This document shows positions 8,583 to 15,928 of a stretch of DNA of 64,000 bases, in pieces (the stretch's first letter is position 1; every line of letters starts with the position of its first letter). Below the pieces are notes generated by a model. The model was not told the origin of the DNA. It worked only from the letters and a program-made list of their open reading frames with translations, and ran no database searches. The position numbers and the translations under genes are program-made. Source of the DNA: Chlorobiota bacterium (GTDB lineage Bacteria > Bacteroidota > Bacteroidia > Bacteroidales > F082). The stretch is taken from positions 1 through 64,000 of the forward strand of contig JAADIS010000118.1 in NCBI GenBank assembly GCA_013151215.1, given 5' to 3'.

Positions 8583-11000
8583 TTATTTGATTTTATCAGC
8601 TATGCGAAGTATATCTCCGAAAACGCCCCTGGCAGTAACCTCGGCACCGGCACCCGCTCCTTGTATTACTATTGGTTTGCTGCCATAGGATTGTGTATAA
8701 ATCTCAAATATTGAGTCCGACCCGTTTATGTTTCCCAGTGAGCCATTTGCAGTCAGCCTAAGGAGCTTAACCTCAAGTATCCCCTTGTCCTGCTGTAAAT
8801 CGCCATGCAGCTTAGCAATATATCTCAATACTTCACCGGTTTTGAGCCGGGTTTTTATTTCATTGTATTTATTGTCCAATCCCGGAATTGATTGCAAAAA
8901 ATGATTTTTTGTCAAGTCCCTGAGTTCCAGGGGGACAAGATTTTCTATTTTAACATCCCGGATTTCATTCCCGAGATCCAGTTCCCGGGCAAGAATTAAC
9001 AGTTTTCGGGCCACATCCATGCCCGACAGATCTTCGCGCGGGTCAGGTTCGCACAAGCCTTCCCCAACTGCCTCCAGTACTATCTTGCTGAAATCATCGT
9101 CGCGAAGCGAGAAATTATTGAAGATATAACTCAGCGAACCGGAAAAAATACCTCTGATAGAAGTTATGTTCTCGCCGGAAGCATGCAGCAACTTAATTGT
9201 ATCGATAAGTGGCAAACCAGCACCGACATTGGTTTCGTAAAGATATTGCTTGTCGAAAGCCTTTAAATATCGGCGAAGTTCCCGATAAAACCCAATACTT
9301 CTGGTATTTGCTATTTTATTGGAGGAAACCAAATCAAAGCCATTCTCAATTAGGGTAAAATAATTATCGGTAAACTCAAAACTGGCAGTATTATCAATGG
9401 CAACGAGATTCTCAAGATGGTGTCCCGTTGCAAAAGCAATGATTTCATTGAGCACATTCTTTGATTTATGAAGAGTTTCGAATTTAGCCCTCCAGTTCCG
9501 TGATATCCCTTTTTTATTTAATAAAACTTCATCTTTACCAGCTATAGCGAAGATATTTAGATCCAAATCGCGTTTATCGAAAATATTTTGCCAAGCATTT
9601 AAAATCTGTTCTATCAACGAAGAACCTACGTTTCCCTTACCTATTATGGCAATATTTAACCTTCGGCTAATACCGAAAATTTGAGAATGGATCACATTTA
9701 ATGCCTTGTTAACACTAGGGTTTTCAATTAACAGACTTACATTATTGCCACCTATAGTGTTGTTTATCAGCAATATATCGATATTGTTCTTTTTCAGGTT
9801 CCTAAAGGCAGTTCCAAACCCATTTATGTCTATGCCTATTACGCTAATGAGGGAAACATCGCAAATCGAATAAACAGAACTGATATCCCCGTTTTTAATT
9901 TCTGATTGAAATGTTGCCTTTAAAGCCGAAACAGCCTTGTCCGACTCGTTTTTGTTAATCACGAAGCCAACACATCGCTCCGAGGAGCCTTGCGAAATCA
10001 AGCCTACGCTAATATCCAGCGCATAAAGGGTTTGAAATATCCTGGCATCAATGCCTTTTTTCCCGAGCAATCCTTTTCCTTCAAGGTTTATTATACAGAC
10101 ATCATTTTTTATCGTTATGGATTTTAAAGTGTTGCAGGATTGCTTTTCGCACACTAAAGTTCCTTTGAAGGCGGGATTGAATGTGTTTTTTATCAGCAAG
10201 GGGATTTTACTCTCTTCTAATGGGAGAATAGTTTTGGGGTGCAGGATGGATGCCCCGAAACCTGCAATTTCGGCCGCATCGGCAAACGAAAGTTTAGCAA
10301 TGCTTCGTGCCTCTGAAACCAGGTGCGGATTGGCAGTGAAAACTCCATTTACATCAGTATAGCTTTCAACGATTCCTGCATTTATGAACTTGGCAATCAG
10401 CGAAGCCGTATAATTACTGCCGTTTCGGCCCAAAGTAGTTGTTTGTCCATTTATCGTGGATGCGACAAAGCCACTGGTCAATGGTATTTTGCCCTCAGGT
10501 AGCCTTGAGAAAACCTCTTTTGTTCTTTTAAGCGATAAATCCTCGAGCACACGGGCATTTCCAAAATTGTCATCGGTAAAAATCAAATCACGGCTATCGA
10601 TTAAATGAGCGGGCAATGATTTTTTAAGGAGCATGGAAGCAAGAGTCTTTATTGCCATTATTTCCCCCTGGGCCAAAATTAAATCCTTGCTCCTCAAGCT
10701 ATAATCGCCAACGAGGCTTATGCCTTTTAATATGCTTTGCAGCAAAGCAAACTCAACGCTTAAATCAACATCTTGGCACGGCAAGAGTTGTTGTTGTTTT
10801 AAATGTTCGAGTTTCCCGGAATAATCGCCGCCTGAGGCTGCCAGCTCGAGAATATCTTCCAGCATGTTGGTGGAATCACCTCTTGCCGAAAGCACCACGC
10901 AAAAAGTATTATCACTATGATATTGATTTTCAATAATTTCTATTATTTTGTATATGGCTTCGTTTGAAGCCGATTTACCTCCGAATTTCAGGATCTTCAT
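8583..11000 (-). CDS. thrA: Bifunctional aspartokinase / homoserine dehydrogenase
   Basis: 805 residues: an aspartokinase domain (about 1-290), an ACT regulatory region (about 300-450) and a homoserine dehydrogenase domain (about 455-805) with the nucleotide-binding motif IIGKGNVGSS. It would feed aspartate into homoserine for the acetyltransferase encoded just upstream. It is the last gene of metY-metX-thrA, 12 bp after metX. Oddities: the kinase signature reads KFGGKS instead of KFGGTS, and the substrate loop reads RNGSNYTA instead of RNGSDYSA, so the kinase half may be weakened or altered while the dehydrogenase half looks intact. A separate monofunctional aspartokinase could exist elsewhere. 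Confidence 0.9.
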   Translation of the reverse strand: MKILKFGGKSASNEAIYKIIEIIENQYHSDNTFCVVLSARGDSTNMLEDILELAASGGDYSGKLEHLKQQQLLPCQDVDLSVEFALLQSILKGISLVGDYSLRSKDLILAQGEIMAIKTLASMLLKKSLPAHLIDSRDLIFTDDNFGNARVLEDLSLKRTKEVFSRLPEGKIPLTSGFVASTINGQTTTLGRNGSNYTASLIAKFINAGIVESYTDVNGVFTANPHLVSEARSIAKLSFADAAEIAGFGASILHPKTILPLEESKIPLLIKNTFNPAFKGTLVCEKQSCNTLKSITIKNDVCIINLEGKGLLGKKGIDARIFQTLYALDISVGLISQGSSERCVGFVINKNESDKAVSALKATFQSEIKNGDISSVYSICDVSLISVIGIDINGFGTAFRNLKKNNIDILLINNTIGGNNVSLLIENPSVNKALNVIHSQIFGISRRLNIAIIGKGNVGSSLIEQILNAWQNIFDKRDLDLNIFAIAGKDEVLLNKKGISRNWRAKFETLHKSKNVLNEIIAFATGHHLENLVAIDNTASFEFTDNYFTLIENGFDLVSSNKIANTRSIGFYRELRRYLKAFDKQYLYETNVGAGLPLIDTIKLLHASGENITSIRGIFSGSLSYIFNNFSLRDDDFSKIVLEAVGEGLCEPDPREDLSGMDVARKLLILARELDLGNEIRDVKIENLVPLELRDLTKNHFLQSIPGLDNKYNEIKTRLKTGEVLRYIAKLHGDLQQDKGILEVKLLRLTANGSLGNINGSDSIFEIYTQSYGSKPIVIQGAGAGAEVTARGVFGDILRIADKIK

Positions 11001-11012
11001 TGTTGTTTACTT

Positions 11013-11978
11013 CTAGAGATATATTTGTAAAAAATTTATAATCTGCTCAAATTCAATTAAAAAGGCATCATGTCCATGAACAGAATCAATTATATAAACA
11101 TGATTTTCAATTTGCATCTTGTTAAGCCTATCAGCAGTTTTCATACATTCATCTGTTACAAACATGAGATCGGAATTTATGTTTATTTGAATAATTGTGG
11201 CCGATACATTCCTGACTGCATTCTCGAATGATCCCAATTGCCTGCTAATATCAACAGTTGAAAGAAGGTGGTTCATCATTTTATAGGCCGAAAGCGAAAA
11301 CCTTTTTTGTAATTTATGGCCATGGTGGTTTAGCCACGATTCTATATTGAACATAGAATTATCTTCCGTTCTGCCCCTATTGAATTTAAGTTTCATTGAA
11401 GGCTGAGAGCGATAAAAAAGCATTGCCATCATTCGGGCATCATATATAGGCCAACTGGAATTTTGAAGGATCTTATCCTGCACATAAGTCTGTCCGATTA
11501 TCCAATCTGTTGATTTCCAGTCGGATGCAATAGGTATGACATATTCGAAAAAACCGGGTTTTTGTGCCAGCATTTCCCAGGCTATACAACCGCCAAGGCT
11601 TCCGCCCAAAGCGGCATATACCTTTCTTACACCAAGTATCCTCAAACAATTGTTGAACAATGCTGCGATATCATAAGTCGTAAAACATTTATAATTGTCA
11701 ATTACCGACCCATCAAAAGCGTTCCCGGGAATGTTAAAACCAAGGACGGTATATTTTCCGGTATCAACAAGTTTAGATTTTCCAATTATAGTTTTCCACC
11801 AGCCCTTTTCTTCGCCGGCAACATCTGAATTGCCCGTAAGGGCATGAACAACAACCACTATGGGAGCCTTATTAATTTCCTGGCCGAAAAGCTGATAAGA
11901 GATGTCCAGCTTTTCAAAGCGGACATCTCTTTGTGTTATAAAATTACTGATGGTGATTTTATTCAACAGATTGCTCAT
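11013..11978 (-). CDS. metX: Homoserine O-acetyltransferase (MetX-type alpha/beta hydrolase fold)
   Basis: 321 residues. The nucleophile elbow GGSLGG (about residue 125) and the late histidine in DSVHGHDAF fit the Ser-Asp-His triad of MetX enzymes, which acetylate homoserine with acetyl-CoA. VVHALTG near the start forms the oxyanion region. The start codon overlaps the metY stop (ATGA type), so translation is probably coupled. The protein is slightly shorter than typical MetX (about 350-380). Some MetX homologues use succinyl-CoA; acceptor choice cannot be settled here. Partner genes on both sides confirm a methionine role. Confidence 0.88.
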   Translation of the reverse strand: MSNLLNKITISNFITQRDVRFEKLDISYQLFGQEINKAPIVVVVHALTGNSDVAGEEKGWWKTIIGKSKLVDTGKYTVLGFNIPGNAFDGSVIDNYKCFTTYDIAALFNNCLRILGVRKVYAALGGSLGGCIAWEMLAQKPGFFEYVIPIASDWKSTDWIIGQTYVQDKILQNSSWPIYDARMMAMLFYRSQPSMKLKFNRGRTEDNSMFNIESWLNHHGHKLQKRFSLSAYKMMNHLLSTVDISRQLGSFENAVRNVSATIIQININSDLMFVTDECMKTADRLNKMQIENHVYIIDSVHGHDAFLIEFEQIINFLQIYL

Positions 11979-13252
11979 TTTGAGATATTTATAGCGTTTT
12001 CTATGTCACATATCAAGTCATGGGCATCCTCAAGGCCAATAGAAAGGCGAATTAAATCGCGGCTGACACCGGAAGATTTTTGCTGATCTTCATTTAATTG
12101 CTGATGTGTTGTGCTAGCCGGATGAATAATCAACGATTTTGTATCGCCGATGTTTGCCAGGAGAGAGAAAATACCCACGTTGTCGGTAAATTTCTTAGCC
12201 CTTTCATAACCACCTTTAAGCCCGAAGCTTATAATTCCGCTTTGGCCTTCCGGCAGATATTTTTTTGAGAGATCAAAATATTTACTGCTTTTGAGCCCCG
12301 GGTAGTTTACCCATGCCACCTCAGGGTTTTCCTCAAGCCATTGTGCTATTTTAAGTGCGTTTTCCGAATGTCGTTTAATCCTGACGTCCAGGGTTTCCAG
12401 GCCTTGTAAAATCTGAAAAGCGTTAAACGGGCTTAGTGCGCCGCCCAGGTCGCGCAAGCCTTCCAAGCGTACTTTGGCAACAAAAGCCTCCTCACCTATG
12501 GCTTCTGAATACACCATCCCATGGTAAGCTTCAGAAGGTTCGGTAAAATCGGGGAATTTACCATTAGTCCAATCAAAAGTACCGGCATCGATAAGTACCC
12601 CTCCAAGTGAATTGCCATGCCCTCCGATATATTTGGTCAGGGAATGAACAACTAAATCGGCACCGAATTTTATAGGGTTAAGCAGAGCCGGTGATGGAAC
12701 TGTGTTATCAACTATCAATGGTATCCCAAGATCTTTTGCAATCGTGGCTACAGCCTCAATATCAACTATATCCAATTTAGGATTTCCAAGGCTTTCCAGA
12801 AAAATTGCACGAGTATCCTCCTTTATGCAATGTCTGAAATTCCTTGGTTCGTCGGCCTCGACAAAATCGGTGTTTATGCCAAATCGCCTAAGAGTTACAT
12901 TAAGCAAATTATATGTCCCACCGTATAAACTCGAAGAAGAAACAATATGGTCGCCCGACTTAAGAAGTGTTAGCAAAGTAGTTGCTATTGCTGCGGTTCC
13001 GGAGGCGAAAACAGCAGCTCCTATCCCACCCTCTAGGGCAGCCAGGCGTTGTTCCAAAATATCGTTGGTGGGGTTGTTTAAACGGGTATAAATAAATCCG
13101 CTATCGCGTAATGCGAATAAATCGGCAGCATGATCGGTATCGTTAAAAACATAAGATGTGGTTTGATAAATAGGAACAGCACGTGCTCCGGCCGTCAACT
13201 TGCTCTCGTGTCCTGAGTGCAATGCTATTGTTGATTTGTTAAATGTTGTCAT
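11975..13252 (-). CDS. metY: O-acetylhomoserine sulfhydrylase
   Basis: 425 residues of the Cys/Met metabolism PLP family, at the length typical of MetY. The PLP lysine lies in HSLTKYIGGHGNS, and the cofactor-binding ASGTAAIATT segment is near residue 80. The enzyme makes homocysteine from O-acetylhomoserine and sulfide, so it links to sulfide supply, which is of interest given the sulfur-respiration genes 7 kb away. It is the first gene of metY-metX-thrA. A 300-nt leader with two Met/Cys-rich mini-ORFs and two terminators precedes it, so expression is probably set by transcription attenuation. Confidence 0.93.
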   Translation of the reverse strand: MTTFNKSTIALHSGHESKLTAGARAVPIYQTTSYVFNDTDHAADLFALRDSGFIYTRLNNPTNDILEQRLAALEGGIGAAVFASGTAAIATTLLTLLKSGDHIVSSSSLYGGTYNLLNVTLRRFGINTDFVEADEPRNFRHCIKEDTRAIFLESLGNPKLDIVDIEAVATIAKDLGIPLIVDNTVPSPALLNPIKFGADLVVHSLTKYIGGHGNSLGGVLIDAGTFDWTNGKFPDFTEPSEAYHGMVYSEAIGEEAFVAKVRLEGLRDLGGALSPFNAFQILQGLETLDVRIKRHSENALKIAQWLEENPEVAWVNYPGLKSSKYFDLSKKYLPEGQSGIISFGLKGGYERAKKFTDNVGIFSLLANIGDTKSLIIHPASTTHQQLNEDQQKSSGVSRDLIRLSIGLEDAHDLICDIENAINISK

Positions 13253-13289
13253 TTTTTTCTGTTTTAATCTGTGTACTAATTTATTTTTA

Positions 13290-13331
13290 TAAAAAAAGTC
13301 CCTTTGGTTATGGTATTACCAAAGGGACTTT
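13290..13331 (-). terminator. Attenuator terminator 2 of the metY operon
   Basis: Perfect 14-bp stem (aaagtccctttggt / accaaagggacttt) with a 9-nt loop, followed on the minus strand by a T run. It lies 20 nt after leader ORF 2 and 37 nt before the metY start, a position fit for attenuation rather than gene-end termination. Confidence 0.88.
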
Positions 13332-13351
13332 AAAAATTTGTTTTTAATCTG

Positions 13352-13432
13352 TCAGTTCAGGCAATACCGGAGCATCGATTGCATCATCATTTGCATTATC
13401 ATAAAATCCACATGTATTATTATTAAATTCAT
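13352..13432 (-). CDS. Methionine-rich leader peptide 2 (attenuator)
   Basis: A 26-codon ORF beginning MNLIIIHVDFMIMQ and continuing MMMQSMLRYCLN, with seven Met codons (six clustered between codons 11 and 20) and one Cys. It is too short for the ORF track. It lies between two intrinsic terminators in the metY leader. The bases GGTATTGCC in codons 22-25 can pair, with one G-U, to GGTAATACC at the top of terminator 2. A ribosome stalled on the Met cluster would leave that segment free; one that reaches the stop would cover it. Coding is inferred from codon content and geometry. Confidence 0.8.
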   Translation of the reverse strand: MNLIIIHVDFMIMQMMMQSMLRYCLN

Positions 13433-13441
13433 TTTTTAAGC

Positions 13442-13479
13442 AAAAAAAAAGACCTTCACAATATTTGCAAAGGTCTTTT
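13442..13479 (-). terminator. Attenuator terminator 1 of the metY operon
   Basis: 10-bp perfect stem (aaaagacctt / aaggtctttt) with a 13-nt loop and a long U-tract on the minus strand. It stands 20 nt after the stop of leader ORF 1 and 10 nt before leader ORF 2. No other gene ends here, so it most likely acts as a conditional terminator. Confidence 0.85.
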
Positions 13480-13498
13480 GTGTTTTAAATCTATTTTT

Positions 13499-13552
13499 TT
13501 AAACAATATCGCCCTTTGCGTAAGTATACTTACACATCATCATAGAGCACAT
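13499..13552 (-). CDS. Met/Cys-rich leader peptide 1 (attenuator)
   Basis: A 17-codon ORF, MCSMMMCKYTYAKGDIV, with four Met and two Cys among its first seven codons. Codons 12-14 contain GCAAAGG (13513-13519), exactly complementary to CCTTTGC in the 5' side of terminator 1 (13467-13473); the two pairings exclude each other. A ribosome stalled at codons 4-7 would leave GCAAAGG free (antitermination); a ribosome at the stop would mask it (termination). This is the classic geometry of ribosome-mediated attenuation, here responsive to Met and perhaps Cys charging. Translation itself is not proven. Confidence 0.8.
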   Translation of the reverse strand: MCSMMMCKYTYAKGDIV

Positions 13553-13631
13553 ATATGAATAATACTTTCCCATTTGAATCGGCGAAATTAGAGTTTTTTT
13601 TAATTACCAAGTACATTTTCTGCGTTCTATC

Positions 13632-13639
13632 TAAATTTA
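13632..13639 (-). promoter_or_regulatory. Candidate promoter of the metY leader transcript
   Basis: On the minus strand CTTG, 19 bp, then TAAATTTA (one mismatch to TAnnTTTG). It would place the start of transcription some 70-75 nt before leader ORF 1, giving room for a 5' UTR. Confidence 0.35.
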
Positions 13640-13764
13640 TGGGGAAACAAGCATATAACAAGGATGATTTAAATTACAGTATAGTATTGTGTATCATTTA
13701 ATTACTTGATTAAAATTGAATTATAAATTTTAATCAAGGTGGAAAAATTAAACAATAATAATAT

Positions 13765-13777
13765 AGCCTGAAAGGCT
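13765..13777. repeat. Small REP-like hairpin
   Basis: AGCCTgaaAGGCT followed by AT-rich DNA and ATGGGGCAGCGCC. From memory this resembles dispersed palindromic elements of Bacteroidota genomes, but no second copy is visible in this window. Confidence 0.3.
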
Positions 13778-13858
13778 TACATAACATTGTATGGGGCAGC
13801 GCCACATGAAAAATTTAAGTTTGTGATATAGTTTAACGAAAAAATATTTTAGCGGCGA

Positions 13859-14590
13859 CTAAAATATTTTCTGGTGCAGATTACCTCCCAGGTCATAGTA
13901 TTCGGCTATTATTTTTGCCTTACAGTTTAAGTTGAGTTCCAAACTTTTATGCATTTCTTGAAGAGCATCCTTTATTTCTGCTTTTTCGAGATAGTCTTGT
14001 AAGATCATCAATTTTAGAACAAGCACATTATTTTCTCTTTCAAGACGTGCTGATGTTTGTGCATCATTACCGAAATAGCCTGATATTTTTAAAATACCGG
14101 CAACTTTTTTAATTTCCTCAAAATTTACGTTTCCCTTATCGTAATATATTTCGTTTGAAGTTTCCCCAAACTCGATTTTCGACCCGGGGTAAGCGGGCTG
14201 GCTGATGCCAATAATGAAAGCAACCGTTAAAGTTATTACAATTCCGCCCACGGAGTATAAAGCGACCGTCCAGTTGGAAGCCTTGGCTTCGCCTTCCTCA
14301 ATTCTCCCGTCAACAATTTTCTTTAGGAAAATTCTATGGTAATAATAAGCAAATAAGGCATAAGTGGCACTGGTAACCGAGCCAACAGCACGAGCCAGTT
14401 TATCATCGCTGATATTAAAAACCACAACAAAACTGACTATCAACAACAAAAACGAAACGGACAGCACAATGTTTGCTTTTTCTTTTTGATCAAGGGTTCT
14501 CAAATTCTTATAAACCAGCAGTCCTCCAGCCAAGGGGCCACCAAAAAAAGTAGCAAATGCTGATTGTTTTTCACTGAAGTATTTTTTCAT
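13859..14590 (-). CDS. Predicted membrane protein, four helices plus a soluble C-terminal domain
   Basis: 243 residues, family not recognised. Hydrophobic segments lie near residues 12-27, 41-60, 66-84 and 108-128. Residues 130-243 form a soluble domain with a helical, Lys/Glu-rich second half. The N terminus (AFATFFGGPLAGGLL) recalls small multi-pass proteins seen in Bacteroidota, some annotated only as hypothetical. It stands alone: upstream it is divergent from the aromatic biosynthesis gene, and downstream lies the metY leader, so the metY promoter probably begins after this gene. No function assigned. Confidence 0.7.
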   Translation of the reverse strand: MKKYFSEKQSAFATFFGGPLAGGLLVYKNLRTLDQKEKANIVLSVSFLLLIVSFVVVFNISDDKLARAVGSVTSATYALFAYYYHRIFLKKIVDGRIEEGEAKASNWTVALYSVGGIVITLTVAFIIGISQPAYPGSKIEFGETSNEIYYDKGNVNFEEIKKVAGILKISGYFGNDAQTSARLERENNVLVLKLMILQDYLEKAEIKDALQEMHKSLELNLNCKAKIIAEYYDLGGNLHQKIF

Positions 14591-14680
14591 ATTTCCCGGA
14601 TTTTTTTAAACTTCAAATTTAATAATTATTTCAAAATAATTTGAAGCCCCGCACAAATCGATGATAGAATGATTGTTTTT

Positions 14681-14688
14681 CTATCTTT
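14681..14688 (+). promoter_or_regulatory. TATCTTTG -7 box directly before the DAHP synthase gene
   Basis: Perfect TAnnTTTG match ending 5 bp before ATG 14694. Transcription would start at or next to the start codon, so the mRNA is probably leaderless or nearly so. This also argues against the longer TTG start at 14673. Confidence 0.6.
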
Positions 14689-14693
14689 GCGCC

Positions 14694-15779
14694 ATGAGCA
14701 CTGATCTGGACATACTTGATGCCGAACAATGGATAAAACCGGTCGGAAAACCTTTATTGATAGCAGGTCCGTGCAGTGCCGAAAGCGAAGAACAATTGCT
14801 TGCAACGGCCATTGAACTGGCAAAAATTCCGCAGGTAAACATGTTAAGGGCAGGCATTTGGAAACCACGGACACGCCCCGGCGAATTTGAAGGTGCGGGA
14901 GAGGAAGGGCTTAAGTGGTTAAGAAAAGCAAAGCAACGAACAAATCTTCCGACTAGTGTTGAAATCGCGCGTCCTGAACATATCGAACTGGCCTTGAAAT
15001 ACGATGTCGATATTTTATGGCTGGGTGCCAGGACGGTTGTAAATCCTTTTTCGGTACAGGAAATAGCAGAGGCCTTAAGAGGCAGCAATGTGCCAATCAT
15101 GGTCAAGAACCCTATAAACCCCGACATAAAACTATGGATAGGAGCCATAGAAAGGATAAACGCAGCAGGAATAAAAAAGATTATGGCCATTCACAGGGGT
15201 TTCCATTATTTTGGGAGCTCGGAATTCAGAAACGCACCCATGTGGGAAATCCCAATTGAGTTGAAGCGTCTTGTACCGGATTTACCGATAATAGTTGACC
15301 CCAGTCATATTTGCGGGCGGCGTGACCTCATAGAAGACATTTCGCAAAAAGCCCTCGACCTGGAGATGGACGGACTGATGATAGAGACTCATTATCAACC
15401 TGATATGGCCTTAACCGATGCTGTCCAGCAATTAAGCCCCACTAGCTTGGCCACTATGATCGACAGGCTGAAAATAAGAGAAACAGGTGGTGACATAGCC
15501 TTTGAAACAAAACTTGAAAGCCTGCGTTCCGAAATTGACAAGCTTGATGTTGAAATGCTTCAGATACTGGCCAAGCGTTTGGAGATAATCGACGAAATAG
15601 GACATTATAAAAAAGATAACGACATCACTATCCTGCAAATGAAACGCTGGGCCGGAATCATCGACGACAGGCTCTCGATTGGCACTCAGCTTGGGCTGGA
15701 GGATGAATTCCTCAAACGCATGCTAAATATCATCCACAAAGAATCCATACAAAGGCAAACTGATATATTCAACTCCTGA
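14694..15779 (+). CDS. 3-Deoxy-7-phosphoheptulonate synthase fused to chorismate mutase
   Basis: 361 residues from ATG 14694; the track start (TTG 14673) overlaps the promoter box and is rejected. Residues 1-260 are a DAHP synthase of the KDO8P-synthase-like class, with AGPCSAES near the start, KPRTRPGEFEG and VDPSHICGRRD. Residues about 270-361 are an AroQ-type all-helical chorismate mutase (LRSEIDKLDVEMLQILAKR). The first domain opens the shikimate pathway; the second commits chorismate to Phe/Tyr, and the mutase domain commonly mediates feedback control. This fusion order is standard in Bacteroidota. No aromatic pathway partners lie beside it. Confidence 0.92.
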   Translation: MSTDLDILDAEQWIKPVGKPLLIAGPCSAESEEQLLATAIELAKIPQVNMLRAGIWKPRTRPGEFEGAGEEGLKWLRKAKQRTNLPTSVEIARPEHIELALKYDVDILWLGARTVVNPFSVQEIAEALRGSNVPIMVKNPINPDIKLWIGAIERINAAGIKKIMAIHRGFHYFGSSEFRNAPMWEIPIELKRLVPDLPIIVDPSHICGRRDLIEDISQKALDLEMDGLMIETHYQPDMALTDAVQQLSPTSLATMIDRLKIRETGGDIAFETKLESLRSEIDKLDVEMLQILAKRLEIIDEIGHYKKDNDITILQMKRWAGIIDDRLSIGTQLGLEDEFLKRMLNIIHKESIQRQTDIFNS

Positions 15780-15894
15780 AATTTTTGAGTAATTTCAATA
15801 ATATCCATTTTGTACTACATCTAGAATATTGAGGGAAATTAGGGCTTGCCCTGAAATAGTATTGCTTTATCGCTCGGAATTGGATTAATTTTAC

Positions 15895-15902
15895 TAATTT
15901 TG
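15895..15902 (+). promoter_or_regulatory. TAATTTTG -7 box for the FG-GAP protein gene
   Basis: Matches TAnnTTTG about 26 bp before ATG 15929. Confidence 0.5.
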
Positions 15903-15928
15903 GTAACTCAAACTAAATAATAACATTC

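Noticed and set aside
13253-13640. SAM riboswitch upstream of metY
   Set aside because: The region is fully explained by two mini-ORFs and two terminators; no aptamer-like multi-stem core was seen.
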